From NCBI RefSeq assembly GCF_020618775.1, contig NZ_JAESVB010000012.1, positions 1 to 64,000 on the forward strand: a stretch of 64,000 nt of DNA, given 5' to 3'. The DNA is from Acidisoma silvae. GTDB lineage: Bacteria; Pseudomonadota; Alphaproteobacteria; Acetobacterales; Acetobacteraceae. The notes under the pieces are model-generated. The model saw only the letters and a program-made list of their open reading frames with translations. It was not told where the DNA came from and ran no database searches. Position 1 is the stretch's first letter. Each line of letters opens with the position of its first letter. The translations under genes and the position numbers were made by a program. Shown here in pieces: positions 35,959 through 44,662 of this stretch.

Positions 35959-37242
35959 ATGCAAGCTGCCTCGACCGCGACGCCCGATATCGGCTCCCGC
36001 CGCAAGCGCATCATGCGCCCACCGCTGCTGGTCATCGCCACCCTTTTTCTGCTGATCCTGTTTCTGCGCCATCCGGCGGGCATTCTGCATGCCAATTTCT
36101 GGGCGGAAGACGGGTGGTTCTGGTATCCGGATGCCTACCGCCTTGGTCTGCGCTGCCTCATCATTCCGCACACCGGTTATTTGCAGACCTTGTCCCGCCT
36201 CGGTGGCCTGATTGCGCAAGGGATGCCTTTGCTATGGGCGCCGACCGTTTTCGCGGTCATCGCCCTGGTGGTGCAGGCGTCGCCCGCCTTGCTGCTGCTG
36301 TCACGGCGTTTCGACGCCGCCTGGCCGCAATACTGGTCCCGGCTGCTTTTCGCGCTGGTCTTCATCGGCCTGCCCGACAGTTTCGAGACCTTCGGCAATC
36401 TGACCAATAGCCAATGGTATCTCGGGATTTTCGCTTGCCTCATCGTGCTGGGCGCGCCGCCGCGCGGCATGGCAGGCCGCATTGGCGACAGCCTTGTTCT
36501 GATCGTCTCGGCGCTCAGCGGTCCGCTCTGCCTGATGGTCGCGCCAATCGCCTTTTGGGTATGGTGGAGCGACCGGGGGGCGGATCGGCTTTTACGCTTC
36601 GGGCTGATCCTTGGCGGCGCGTGCCTGCAACTCCTTATGATCGCAACGACCTTGGAGCAGGCGCGCCGGCCGGTGATGCTTGGCGTCAGCCTGATCAACC
36701 TCGCTCATATCCTGACGGAAAAGCTGGCTTACGGCCTGCTGCTTGGGTCTCGGGCGGCCAAGCGGCTGCATCAGGACGCTTTCTGGAACGGCGACTTTGC
36801 GGCCTGTATCATCGCGGCGGCTGTGCTGGCGATGCTGGTGCTGGCCTGGTTGCGCGGTGGTCCGCTTTTCCGTCGTTTCGCGGCCTTCGGCGGCCTCGTC
36901 TTCGCGGCCGCCCTGGTCAGTCCCGTGGTCACCGGCACGCCTGCCTGGGTGATCCTGGCGTCACCGGGGGCCGGGGACCGCTATTTCCTGATCCCGAAAC
37001 TGGTTCTCGCGGCGGCTTTCTTTTCGCTGGCATCCGATCGGCGGCTTTGGCTGTCACGCTGCGGGCTGATCGCCGGTGTCGCTCTGATCGCCGGCATCGC
37101 GGGGGATTTCCCCTATCCACATATGCGCGCGACCGATTTCGACGCGAAGGCCCGCGCCTTTGCGGCAGCGCCGCCCGGCACGATGATGACCTTCCCGGTT
37201 CTGCCGATTCCGCATGAAGACATGACCCTGGTGAAGAAATAG
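35959..37242 (+). CDS. polytopic membrane protein, GT-C glycosyltransferase-like
   Basis: 427 residues from ATG 35959, five nt after AAAGG. Roughly ten hydrophobic helices. The first periplasmic loop reads HANFWAEDGWFWYPDAY, and an acidic motif in the first loop is the signature of GT-C glycosyltransferases that use lipid-linked sugars. GYLQTLSRLGGLIA follows. I recall similar uncharacterised membrane proteins in many proteobacteria. A role in surface-glycan decoration is possible but not shown. It is a lone gene, with the RES/Xre module ending against it tail to tail. Confidence 0.65.
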   Translation: MQAASTATPDIGSRRKRIMRPPLLVIATLFLLILFLRHPAGILHANFWAEDGWFWYPDAYRLGLRCLIIPHTGYLQTLSRLGGLIAQGMPLLWAPTVFAVIALVVQASPALLLLSRRFDAAWPQYWSRLLFALVFIGLPDSFETFGNLTNSQWYLGIFACLIVLGAPPRGMAGRIGDSLVLIVSALSGPLCLMVAPIAFWVWWSDRGADRLLRFGLILGGACLQLLMIATTLEQARRPVMLGVSLINLAHILTEKLAYGLLLGSRAAKRLHQDAFWNGDFAACIIAAAVLAMLVLAWLRGGPLFRRFAAFGGLVFAAALVSPVVTGTPAWVILASPGAGDRYFLIPKLVLAAAFFSLASDRRLWLSRCGLIAGVALIAGIAGDFPYPHMRATDFDAKARAFAAAPPGTMMTFPVLPIPHEDMTLVKK

Positions 37243-37248
37243 CGCCGA

Positions 37249-37737
37249 TCAGGCGGCGCGCTGCCTGATCCTGGGGTCATAAAGCCAGCGCCGCCGCTTC
37301 TGGGCGGTGATCGCACGGCTGTCCGGATGCAGTGGGTTGATGAGGATCGTGTGTTCTTCGGGCACAATCACGGACGGCAGGACCAGAAGGGCGGAGCGGG
37401 CGGCCTTCAACCATTGCGACCCGAAAGCGATGCTGACCTGACCGGCGGGCTCGGCTTCCCAGCCTACGGCCAATTCGGCGGCCGCTCGGTGTTCAGCTGC
37501 CTGCCAGATTGCATCGGGGATGGTGATTTCGACCAGATAGCGGTTCAGCGGCAGGCCGCCGCTTTCCACATGCACGATGGTTTCCAGGCAGGCCAGCGCC
37601 CGGCTTTCGGAGGCATAGACCGCAGCCAATCCGACCGCATTCCACCTTCCGCCGCAGGCTTTGGCGCCGGCGCCGGACAGGTCATGCGCCTGATAGGCAG
37701 GTGTGTCGGCCGCTATCCGCCAGACGGCACGGCTCAA
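37249..37737 (-). CDS. RES-domain toxin (NAD+-degrading type)
   Basis: 162 residues. The RES fold is recognised by GGRWNAVGLAAVYASES, with the conserved Arg, Glu/Ser positions, followed by ALACLETIVH; the C-terminus ends LYDPRIRQRAA. RES toxins of the MbcT/ParT kind break down NAD+ or ADP-ribosylate targets and are neutralised by the Xre/DUF2384 partner encoded just upstream. The start overlaps the antitoxin stop by 4 nt, the standard antitoxin-first layout. Confidence 0.88.
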   Translation of the reverse strand: MSRAVWRIAADTPAYQAHDLSGAGAKACGGRWNAVGLAAVYASESRALACLETIVHVESGGLPLNRYLVEITIPDAIWQAAEHRAAAELAVGWEAEPAGQVSIAFGSQWLKAARSALLVLPSVIVPEEHTILINPLHPDSRAITAQKRRRWLYDPRIRQRAA

Positions 37738-38246
37738 GCGTAGGTGCCGCTGTGAATTTGGGCGAGAAGCGTCGAAACCATGGCCTGGCCTTCCATAGTG
37801 CCGATGAGATCGGCAGGGCGGAGATGGCCCAAAGCCGGAACCGGCGTTGCCAGCCAGCGTCCCATCCAGGCCAGTGCATCGAAGTCCGAACCGTCACCGG
37901 AATCCGCGATCATCACCTCAAGCTGGCCGATGAGCTTGCCCAGGCCGATGACGCGTTCGCTTTCATCGGCCGACAGGCGTTCGCCCAGCTTGGCCTTCTT
38001 GTTGACCGTCGCGACCGACAGGTTGAGGGCCTTCAGCCCGAAACCCTGTTCGATACCAAGGTCATCCAGGATGGCTTTGGCGTCGGCAGCCGGCAGGCCC
38101 TGCTTGATCAGGGCGATGCGGTCCAACGGTGCCGCGCGATACAGAGCCACGAAATCAGCGACGCTACCGCCGTCGAAGCCGGGCTCGTCGTAAATGAAGG
38201 GCTGCTGAACGTCCGCCAGTTGAAACATCGGGCTTGCCACGGTCAT
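37734..38246 (-). CDS. Xre/MbcA/ParS-type antitoxin (DUF2384)
   Basis: 170 residues from ATG 38246, with AAAGGAG properly spaced. A longer start at 38288 would lie inside the promoter. The C-terminal DUF2384 part ends with WLATPVPALGHLRPADLI and TMEGQAMVSTLL, as in antitoxins that block the RES active site. The middle is helical and probably includes an Xre-like DNA-binding domain (AADAKAILDDLGIEQGF onward). Expected to neutralise the toxin and to repress its own promoter at 38245-38297. Confidence 0.88.
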   Translation of the reverse strand: MTVASPMFQLADVQQPFIYDEPGFDGGSVADFVALYRAAPLDRIALIKQGLPAADAKAILDDLGIEQGFGLKALNLSVATVNKKAKLGERLSADESERVIGLGKLIGQLEVMIADSGDGSDFDALAWMGRWLATPVPALGHLRPADLIGTMEGQAMVSTLLAQIHSGTYA

Positions 38247-38297
38247 ATAAACGGCTCCTTTGAGCAATTTATATACCCATTCAATCATTCATTTCAA
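38245..38297 (-). promoter_or_regulatory. toxin-antitoxin promoter with overlapping dyad
   Basis: On the minus strand TTGAAA (plus 38292-38297) and TATATA (38270-38275) are separated by 16 nt, or 18 nt if TATAAA is taken, a good housekeeping promoter in an otherwise GC-rich window. ATATAAA (38245-38251) and TTTATAT (38268-38274) form an inverted repeat spanning the -10 and start codon, well placed for autorepression. Confidence 0.55.
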
Positions 38298-38330
38298 TAA
38301 TAAAACGCAAGCCCGTCTGTCGCCTTGCTG

Positions 38331-40154
38331 TCAGGCATTGGCTCCGGCCCGCAGCGGCTCGAACAGGGACAGGATTTCCATCCCCGGCACCGTCACCAGG
38401 CCCTTGTCGGTCAGGCGGATTTCCGGGATCACCGCCAGCGGAACAAGGTTGAAGCCCATGAAGGGCAGGGTGCAACCAAGGTCGGCCCAGGCGGCTTTCA
38501 GCGCGGCGGCTTCTTCGGCGACCACGCCGACTCGCTTGTCGGACAGCAGCCCCGCCACCGGCAGGTCCAGCTTGGCGACGACGCGGCCGTTCTTCACCAC
38601 CACCAGGCCGCCCTGGCTTTCTCGCACGGCGGCCAAAGCCACCTGCATATCGGCCTCCGAGCGACCGGCAACGATGATGTTATGGGCGTCATGGCCGACG
38701 CTGCTGGCCACCGCGCCGCTGGTCAGGCCGAAATCCTTCAGCAGTCCCAACCCGACATTGCCGGCAGACTTGCCATGCCGCTCGATCACGGCGGTGAAGC
38801 AGAGGCCATGCTTGTCCATCTGCGCATCCCAACCGCCGTCGGCGGGGTCAAGGCGGACCTGCTCGTGGATCAGCACGATGCCGGGAAGCGCCGTCTTCAC
38901 GGTATTGGCGATCACGGCTTCGGTCGGCAGTGCCGGCGTCAGCACCAGACCGTCCGGCACCGTTACCGTCTCATAAGCCCGCTTGGGATAGACGTAGCGC
39001 TCGCCCTCCAGTTGCGCGTCGAGCGCGGCGGTAATCTTGCGCTGATCGACCGCCAGCACGCCGCCATACCAGGTGCTTTGCGGTTCCAGATCGTCGTTCA
39101 GCAGCACGATATCGGCGCGGCGGCTATGGCCGAGGGCGCCGAATTCGCCGTCCATGCCGTAGCGCGTGGCGCCATGCAGAGACCCCATCGACCAGGCGGT
39201 CTCACGGCTGACACCGGCCCGCACCGCTTCGCGCGCCACCCAGTCCAGACCGAACATCGCCAGATCGTCCGCCTCGCGGTCATCGGTGCAGATGCAGACG
39301 CGCTTGGTCGAAGCGCCGAGCTCCGTCACCGCCTTGATCGCCTGCGGCAGGGAATGCCAGGGCGTGGTCGGCGGGCCGCCGCGCAGGAAGACCCAGAGAC
39401 CGGCTTCCAGGAAGTCATTGGCGATGTCACGGTCGATCGCCTCATGCGTGTCCGTGACACCGCTCGCGGCATAGGCCGCGACGAATTCGCGCCCATAGCA
39501 ATGGCCGCTGACCGGGCGGCCGCGCTTGAGCGCTTCCGCGATGATGGCGTGGCTGCGCGCGTCACCCATGACGACATGGACGAAATCCATTTTTTCGCCG
39601 AGCGCCGCCGCTTCCGGCCAGGCGTCGAAGATGGCGCCGATCTTTTCCGGCGTCAGATCGCCGCCGGCGGTCTCGAATTCGGGCGAAGTCGCGGGCACCG
39701 TGCTCGGCACCGTCAGGAATATGTTCAGCGGCGCGGCGCGGGCGTCTTCCAGCATCCAGTCGACGCCGTCCTTGTCGAGGACATTGCCGATCTCATGGCT
39801 GTCGCAGAAGATCGAGGTGACGCCGTTCAGCAGCGCCGCCTCGGCATAGGCGCAGGCCGTGATCAGGCTGCTTTCGATATGGACATGACTGTCGACAAGG
39901 CCGGGCGCCAGGATGCCGCCGGCCGCGTCATAAAGGGCCGCCCCTTCGCCGCGCCAGCTGCCGGCCGGCTTCACGGCGGCGATGCGGCCCTGGGAGACCC
40001 ATATTTCCCGGTTCGGGATGATCCGCTCGGAATAGGTCGAGAGGATGCGCGCGTCGCGGATGACAAGATCGGGCGCCGCTCTTCCGTGCGCCACCGCTGC
40101 CAGGTGCCGGGTGACGGTTGACAGGGGCGGCACGGAAAAGCGGGTGATCGTCAT
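38331..40154 (-). CDS. ade: adenine deaminase (amidohydrolase superfamily)
   Basis: 607 residues. The amidohydrolase metal motif HVHIESS is present, along with [11 protein letters not shown] and the late [14 protein letters not shown] typical of the bacterial Ade family. It converts adenine to hypoxanthine and ammonia for purine salvage. The C-terminal Ade-specific domain is complete ([18 protein letters not shown]). The start overlaps the hisE stop as ATGA, so it is the third gene of hisF-hisE-ade. The link fits nucleotide recycling, since HisF releases AICAR, a purine precursor. Confidence 0.92.
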   Translation of the reverse strand: MTITRFSVPPLSTVTRHLAAVAHGRAAPDLVIRDARILSTYSERIIPNREIWVSQGRIAAVKPAGSWRGEGAALYDAAGGILAPGLVDSHVHIESSLITACAYAEAALLNGVTSIFCDSHEIGNVLDKDGVDWMLEDARAAPLNIFLTVPSTVPATSPEFETAGGDLTPEKIGAIFDAWPEAAALGEKMDFVHVVMGDARSHAIIAEALKRGRPVSGHCYGREFVAAYAASGVTDTHEAIDRDIANDFLEAGLWVFLRGGPPTTPWHSLPQAIKAVTELGASTKRVCICTDDREADDLAMFGLDWVAREAVRAGVSRETAWSMGSLHGATRYGMDGEFGALGHSRRADIVLLNDDLEPQSTWYGGVLAVDQRKITAALDAQLEGERYVYPKRAYETVTVPDGLVLTPALPTEAVIANTVKTALPGIVLIHEQVRLDPADGGWDAQMDKHGLCFTAVIERHGKSAGNVGLGLLKDFGLTSGAVASSVGHDAHNIIVAGRSEADMQVALAAVRESQGGLVVVKNGRVVAKLDLPVAGLLSDKRVGVVAEEAAALKAAWADLGCTLPFMGFNLVPLAVIPEIRLTDKGLVTVPGMEILSLFEPLRAGANA

Positions 40155-40636
40155 GGGATTTTTTTCGTCTCCACGGACTGAGAAACACGCAGCTGCCGCA
40201 GGCGGGACGCTTTCTCGGCGATGCCGCTGACGCCTTCGCGCCGGGTCAGTTCCGCCCAGACCTCATCCGGGCTGACGCCCGCATCCACCCACAGCACCAG
40301 CAGATGATACAGCACGTCCGCGCTTTCGGCGATGAGCGCGGTTTTGCTCTCGCCGCGCACCGCCTCGATCACGCATTCCACCGCTTCCTCGCCGAATTTC
40401 TGGGCGATCTTGGCAGTCCCGCGCGACATCAGCCGCGCCGAATGGCTGGCCGCCGGGTCCGCGTCTCGGCGGCTGTCGATTGTTTGCCACAGCCGGTCCA
40501 GCACGGCGGCATCTCGGCCGGGGGCGCTGACGACGGTTTTCGCGACGGCCTTCTTGGCTGCGATCTTTTTGGCGGCTTTCGGTTTTTCGGCTTTGGCCTT
40601 GCGGCTGACGGCGGCGGGTTTCGTGGATTTAGCCAT
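40151..40636 (-). CDS. hisE: phosphoribosyl-ATP pyrophosphatase with Lys/Ala-rich N-terminal tail
   Basis: 161 residues from ATG 40636. The all-alpha MazG-like catalytic core is seen in [17 protein letters not shown] and [15 protein letters not shown], matching HisE, step two of histidine synthesis. Residues 2-38 are an extra tail made almost only of Lys, Ala, Pro, Ser and Thr (e.g. [16 protein letters not shown]), resembling histone H1-like proteins. Most HisE proteins lack it and are about 100-110 residues. hisF ends 1 nt before the start; ade overlaps the stop. Confidence 0.9.
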   Translation of the reverse strand: MAKSTKPAAVSRKAKAEKPKAAKKIAAKKAVAKTVVSAPGRDAAVLDRLWQTIDSRRDADPAASHSARLMSRGTAKIAQKFGEEAVECVIEAVRGESKTALIAESADVLYHLLVLWVDAGVSPDEVWAELTRREGVSGIAEKASRLRQLRVSQSVETKKIP

Positions 40637-40637
40637 C

Positions 40638-41417
40638 TCACTCGGATCCTTGGGCAGCGCGGGGCAGGCGGACGGGCAATTGCGCGGCAGCCAAAGCCTG
40701 TTTGACCTCCGCGATGGTGAACTGGCCGAAATGAAACACGCTGGCGGCCAGCAGACCGGTGGCACCCATCTGCGCGCCTTCGACGAAATGGTGCAGGCTG
40801 CCGACGCCGCCCGAGGCCACGACCGGAATGGTCACGGAACTGCACACCGTGCGCAGCAGGTCGAGGTCGAACCCGCGTCCGGTGCCATCGCGGTCCATGC
40901 TGGTCAGCAGGATTTCGCCCGCGCCCATGACCGCCATGCGCTGGCACCAGGTGACGGCATCCAGCCCGGTCGGCGTGCGGCCGCCATGGCTATAGACCTC
41001 CCAGCGGCCGGGTCCGGCGGTGCGGGCGTCGACCGCGACGACGACGCATTGATTGCCGAATTTCTCCGCCGCCTCGCTGACCAGTTCCGGTCGCGTGATG
41101 GCGGCGGAATTGATGCTGCATTTATCCGCACCCGCCAGCAGCAGGCGGCGCATATCGGCCGTGGAGCGGATGCCGCCTCCGACCGTCAAAGGCAGAAAAA
41201 TCCGCTCGGCTGTCTTGGAAACGACATCGAGGATCGTATCGCGATTCTCGTGGCTTGCGGTAATGTCGAGGAAAGTGAGTTCGTCCGCCCCGGCGGCATC
41301 ATACAGCGCCGCCTGCTCAACCGGGTCGCCGGCGTCGCGGAGAGAAACGAAGTTGACACCTTTCACCACGCGGCCGTCTTTCACGTCCAGGCAGGGAATG
41401 ACACGCAGCTTCAACAT
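40638..41417 (-). CDS. hisF: imidazole glycerol phosphate synthase, cyclase subunit
   Basis: 259 residues from ATG 41417; the frame extends to 41546 but that part overlaps the divergent transporter. The TIM barrel starts [20 protein letters not shown], where the Asp in CLDVKDG is catalytic, and the second phosphate site is [15 protein letters not shown] with its catalytic Asp. It closes the imidazole ring, releasing AICAR. First gene of hisF-hisE-ade. The other his genes are not in the window. Confidence 0.95.
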   Translation of the reverse strand: MLKLRVIPCLDVKDGRVVKGVNFVSLRDAGDPVEQAALYDAAGADELTFLDITASHENRDTILDVVSKTAERIFLPLTVGGGIRSTADMRRLLLAGADKCSINSAAITRPELVSEAAEKFGNQCVVVAVDARTAGPGRWEVYSHGGRTPTGLDAVTWCQRMAVMGAGEILLTSMDRDGTGRGFDLDLLRTVCSSVTIPVVASGGVGSLHHFVEGAQMGATGLLAASVFHFGQFTIAEVKQALAAAQLPVRLPRAAQGSE

Positions 41418-41433
41418 GGGACCGGGCTTCTCA

Positions 41434-41456
41434 TCTTGCCTGTCTTTTGGGCAAGA
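41434..41456. promoter_or_regulatory. inverted repeat in the hisF / CDF divergent region
   Basis: TCTTGCC (41434-41440) and GGCAAGA (41450-41456) are perfect arms around 9 nt. The pair sits 17 bp before hisF and 56 bp before the cation transporter, so it may be a binding site for control of either. No regulator is identified. Confidence 0.3.
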
Positions 41457-41511
41457 CCCGCGTTTCGTGCAAGGGAAAGCATGCGGCCGCCGCAATGGGG
41501 GGCGCTGACCG

Positions 41512-42552
41512 ATGAGCAGCGCGCACGGTGCCGGCAGCCACGGCAATGGTCATGCGCATGGCCACGACCATGATCACGACGAGTCCCATGCGGCGGAGCA
41601 TGACCATGGCGGCCATAGTCATGAGGGGCATTCCCATGCCGGCCATTCCCACGGCGCTGGCGGCCATGTTCACGCCCCGGCGAATTTCGGCCGCGCCTTC
41701 CTCATAGGCATCATTCTGAATGTCGGATTCGTCTTCGCGGAAGTGATCTACGGCGTGCTCGGCAATTCGGTGGCGCTGATCGCGGACGGCGCCCATAATC
41801 TGACGGATGTGCTGGGCCTGGCGGCGGCATGGCTGGCGACGGTCCTCGCCAAACGCGCGCCTAGCACGCGCTACACCTATGGGCTCGGACGCTCGACAAT
41901 TCTCGCGGCGCTCAGCAATGGCGTGCTGCTGCTGGTCGCGACCGGCGCGATCCTGCTGGAAGCGGTGGAGCGGCTGATAGACCCCGCGCCCGTCTCCGGC
42001 GGCACGGTGATGATCGTGGCCCTGATCGGCATCGCCATTAACGGCTTTACCGCATGGCTGTTCATGTCGGGCGCGAAGGATGACCTGAATATCAAAGGTG
42101 CCTTCCAGCATATGCTGGCGGATGCCCTGGTTTCAGCCGGCGTTGTCATCGCCGCTTTGTTGATCAGCGTGACGGGCTGGAACCGGATTGATCCGATCGT
42201 CTCCATCGTCGTGTCCATCGTCATCGTTGTCGGCACCTGGGGTCTGCTGCGCCAGTCGGTTGGCATGTCGCTGGACGCGGTGCCCGAGGGCATGGATGCG
42301 GCCGGCGTGCGGCGCTACCTGGAAACGCTGCCCGGCGTGACGGAAGTGCATGACCTGCATATCTGGGCCATGAGCACGACCGAGACGGCGCTGACCGGGC
42401 ATCTGGTCATTCCCGGCGCCCATCCGGGCGACGGCTTCTTGCGCAGCACTTGCGAGCAGTTGCAGACACGTTTCCGCATCGGCCATGCCACGCTGCAGAT
42501 CGAAATCGACCCGATGGGGGCCTGCCGCCTGGCGCCGGCCGACGTCGTCTGA
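41512..42552 (+). CDS. cation diffusion facilitator, zinc-type (CzcD-like)
   Basis: 346 residues. The first 55 contain about two dozen histidines in [18 protein letters not shown]-like stretches, a metal-collecting tail. Six helices follow, with the zinc-site motifs [12 protein letters not shown] (helix II) and [13 protein letters not shown] (helix V), and a cytoplasmic ferredoxin-like C-terminal domain ([19 protein letters not shown]). It exports Zn2+ or a similar divalent ion in exchange for protons. HNLTD with an intact HxxxD pair argues for Zn over Mn. Divergent from hisF. Confidence 0.92.
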   Translation: MSSAHGAGSHGNGHAHGHDHDHDESHAAEHDHGGHSHEGHSHAGHSHGAGGHVHAPANFGRAFLIGIILNVGFVFAEVIYGVLGNSVALIADGAHNLTDVLGLAAAWLATVLAKRAPSTRYTYGLGRSTILAALSNGVLLLVATGAILLEAVERLIDPAPVSGGTVMIVALIGIAINGFTAWLFMSGAKDDLNIKGAFQHMLADALVSAGVVIAALLISVTGWNRIDPIVSIVVSIVIVVGTWGLLRQSVGMSLDAVPEGMDAAGVRRYLETLPGVTEVHDLHIWAMSTTETALTGHLVIPGAHPGDGFLRSTCEQLQTRFRIGHATLQIEIDPMGACRLAPADVV

Positions 42553-42631
42553 CGGCAGCGCAGAGCCAATTTTGGTATCGGGCCGGCTTTGCCCTATTGG
42601 TGCTGATCGGACAAAGCTGAAAGTGCGTTAG

Positions 42632-43240
42632 TTGGAACTCTCTCCCGTTACACAGGCCTTCGTTCTGCATTTCGGTGAAATGGGCAGCCGATGGGGTATC
42701 AACCGGACGGTCGGGCAGATTTACGCCCTGCTGTTCCTCTCGGCCAGGCCGCTGGCGGCCGATGAGATTGCCGAGGCATTGGGCTTTTCGCGCTCCAATG
42801 TCTCCATGGGGCTGAAGGAGCTGCAATCCTGGCGGCTGGTGCGGCTGCAACATCTGCCCGGCGACCGGCGGGAGCATTTCTCGACGCCCGAGGATGTCTG
42901 GCAGATCGTCCGCATCCTGGCGGAGGAGCGCCGCAAGCGCGAGCTGGACCCGACGCTGTCCGTGTTGCGCGATCTGCTGCTGGACGAGAAGACCAATCCG
43001 GACGAGCAGCATGCCTATCTCCGCATGCGGCAGATGCATGACCTGCTGGAACTCATCACCAAATGGTCTGCCGACATCAACAAGCTGGAAACGACGCAGT
43101 TGGTTGAGCTGATCCGCATGGGCGGCCGTATTGTCCGCCTGCTGGAACTCAAGAACAGGCTGCCGATCATCGGGTCGCGCAACAAGGCGCCAGCCGGGCT
43201 GGAGCCGGCGCAGGCGGAGCCGGACGACGCCGAGGCATGA
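42632..43240 (+). CDS. GbsR/MarR-family transcriptional regulator
   Basis: 202 residues from TTG 42632, where the sequence matches the usual GbsR start (LSPVTQAFVLHFGEMGSRWG). The winged helix follows: RPLAADEIAEALGFSRSNVS. The C-terminal half is helical and dimerising. GbsR proteins control osmolyte genes in Bacillus, and in proteobacteria they commonly sit by transporters. This one lies just before an RND efflux operon. The two TTCTAGAA palindromes at 43422-43459 are plausible targets. The inducer is unknown. Confidence 0.85.
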   Translation: MELSPVTQAFVLHFGEMGSRWGINRTVGQIYALLFLSARPLAADEIAEALGFSRSNVSMGLKELQSWRLVRLQHLPGDRREHFSTPEDVWQIVRILAEERRKRELDPTLSVLRDLLLDEKTNPDEQHAYLRMRQMHDLLELITKWSADINKLETTQLVELIRMGGRIVRLLELKNRLPIIGSRNKAPAGLEPAQAEPDDAEA

Positions 43241-43295
43241 CCGCCGATTCTGTTGCTGCGGCGCAGTAACGATCGGTACTGAGGGGTTTTTTGAA

Positions 43296-43332
43296 GCAAA
43301 GGGGCGGTGCCAGTCGGTGACCGCCCCTTTGC
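43296..43332. terminator. 13-bp perfect hairpin after the GbsR-like gene
   Basis: GCAAAGGGGCGGT (43296-43308) pairs fully with ACCGCCCCTTTGC (43320-43332) around an 11-nt loop. It begins 56 bp after the regulator stop. A short T-run precedes it on the plus strand, but none follows, so it may be a rho-independent terminator of weak type or another RNA structure. Confidence 0.55.
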
Positions 43333-43400
43333 TTATGGCAAAAGCGTGAAGTTAAGCGGCGAAGCCCAAGGAAACCGCAGGGTCTGACAGTGAATCCGCC

Positions 43401-43459
43401 TTGCGGATGGCTGCGCAAAGCTTCTAGAACCGCAATAACGGCCTGCGTCATTTCTAGAA
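43401..43459. promoter_or_regulatory. operator-like cluster before the RND efflux operon
   Basis: Two identical palindromes TTCTAGAA lie at 43422-43429 and 43452-43459, exactly 30 bp apart, about three helical turns. The left one is preceded by a further dyad TTGCG-N8-CGCAA (43401-43418). They end 17 bp before the adaptor start. CTAG-bearing palindromes are generally rare in bacterial DNA, so repetition at a helical spacing suggests cooperative binding of a dimeric regulator, perhaps the GbsR-like protein. Confidence 0.5.
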
Positions 43460-43476
43460 GAGATCGTTATAAACTC

Positions 43477-44652
43477 ATGAAGTTAAACGGTGTTGCTCAG
43501 CGGGGCGTCGCGGTTTCGGCGCTGGCTTTGATCGTCGGGCTGTCGGCCTGCAAGAAAAGCAATACCTATGTGGCGCCGCCGCCGCCCGAAGTCTCGGTCA
43601 CTGTGCCGCTCGTCCATGACGTGCGCCGCCATCTGGAGACGACAGGCAATGTCGTGGCCCTGAATTCGGTTGATCTGGTCGCTCGTATCCAGGGCTTTCT
43701 CTACAGCCAGAATTACACCGACGGTGCGATGGTCAAAAGCGGCGGCACGCTGTTTACGATCGAGCCGCCGCCCTATTACGCCCAGTTGCAGCAGGCGCAG
43801 GCGCAGCAGGCCGCCGCCCAGGCAAACCTGGTGCAGGCGCAGCAGCAATTCGCCCGTCAGGCGCAGTTGCGCACGCAGAATGTCAATTCGCAGGCCGACT
43901 ACGACAATGCCCAGGCGAAACAGGACGCGGCCCAGGCCGATGTCGACAATGCCATTGCCAGCACCCAGCTCGCCGCCATCAACTATTCCTATACCCAGGT
44001 GAAGGCGCCGTATGACGGCCAGGTCTCCACCCATCTCGTCTCCGTCGGCCAGATGGTCGGTGCGGGTGGTGAGAAAACGAAACTCGCGACCATCGTTCAG
44101 ATCAAGCCGATCTATGTCTATTTCTCGCTCAGCGAGCCGGTGGTGCAGCGCATCCGTGCGGCGCTGAAGGCCATGGGCAAGACGATTGCCGATGTCCACA
44201 ATATTCCCATCGGCATCGGCCTGCAGACCGAGACCGGCTATCCGCATATCGGTGAGCTGGATTACGTGGCGCCGACGGTCGACGCCGATACCGGCACGCT
44301 GACGGCGCGTGCCCTGATGACCAATACCGATCTCAGCCTGCTGCCCGGCATGTTCGTGCGCGTGCAGGTGCCCGCCGGCGTCGATAGCAATGCCATCCTG
44401 GTGCCCGATACCGCCATCGGTTCGGATCAGGCGGGGTCTTATGTTCTCGTCGTCGATGCGCAGAACGAGGTGCAGCAGAAAAGCGTGACAACCAGCACGC
44501 TGGTGGATGGGCTGCGCGTAGTCGACAAGGGTCTTCTGCCCACGGACAAAGTCATCGTCGACGGTCTGCAACGCGCGATCCCCGGCGAGAAGGTGGCGCC
44601 GCAAACCGCCCCGCCTTTGACCGCGCCTGCCGACATAGACAGCGCCCAGTAG
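43477..44652 (+). CDS. RND efflux periplasmic adaptor lipoprotein (MexA/AcrA type)
   Basis: 391 residues from ATG 43477. Lipobox GLSAC puts the acylated Cys at 25. The beta-barrel/lipoyl/hairpin order of membrane-fusion proteins is present: [20 protein letters not shown] (lipoyl half), an Ala/Gln-rich coiled-coil hairpin ([20 protein letters not shown]), then [20 protein letters not shown]. It links the inner-membrane pump encoded 10 bp downstream to an outer-membrane TolC-type duct whose gene is not here. Confidence 0.93.
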   Translation: MKLNGVAQRGVAVSALALIVGLSACKKSNTYVAPPPPEVSVTVPLVHDVRRHLETTGNVVALNSVDLVARIQGFLYSQNYTDGAMVKSGGTLFTIEPPPYYAQLQQAQAQQAAAQANLVQAQQQFARQAQLRTQNVNSQADYDNAQAKQDAAQADVDNAIASTQLAAINYSYTQVKAPYDGQVSTHLVSVGQMVGAGGEKTKLATIVQIKPIYVYFSLSEPVVQRIRAALKAMGKTIADVHNIPIGIGLQTETGYPHIGELDYVAPTVDADTGTLTARALMTNTDLSLLPGMFVRVQVPAGVDSNAILVPDTAIGSDQAGSYVLVVDAQNEVQQKSVTTSTLVDGLRVVDKGLLPTDKVIVDGLQRAIPGEKVAPQTAPPLTAPADIDSAQ

Positions 44653-44662
44653 GCGCCCGCCC

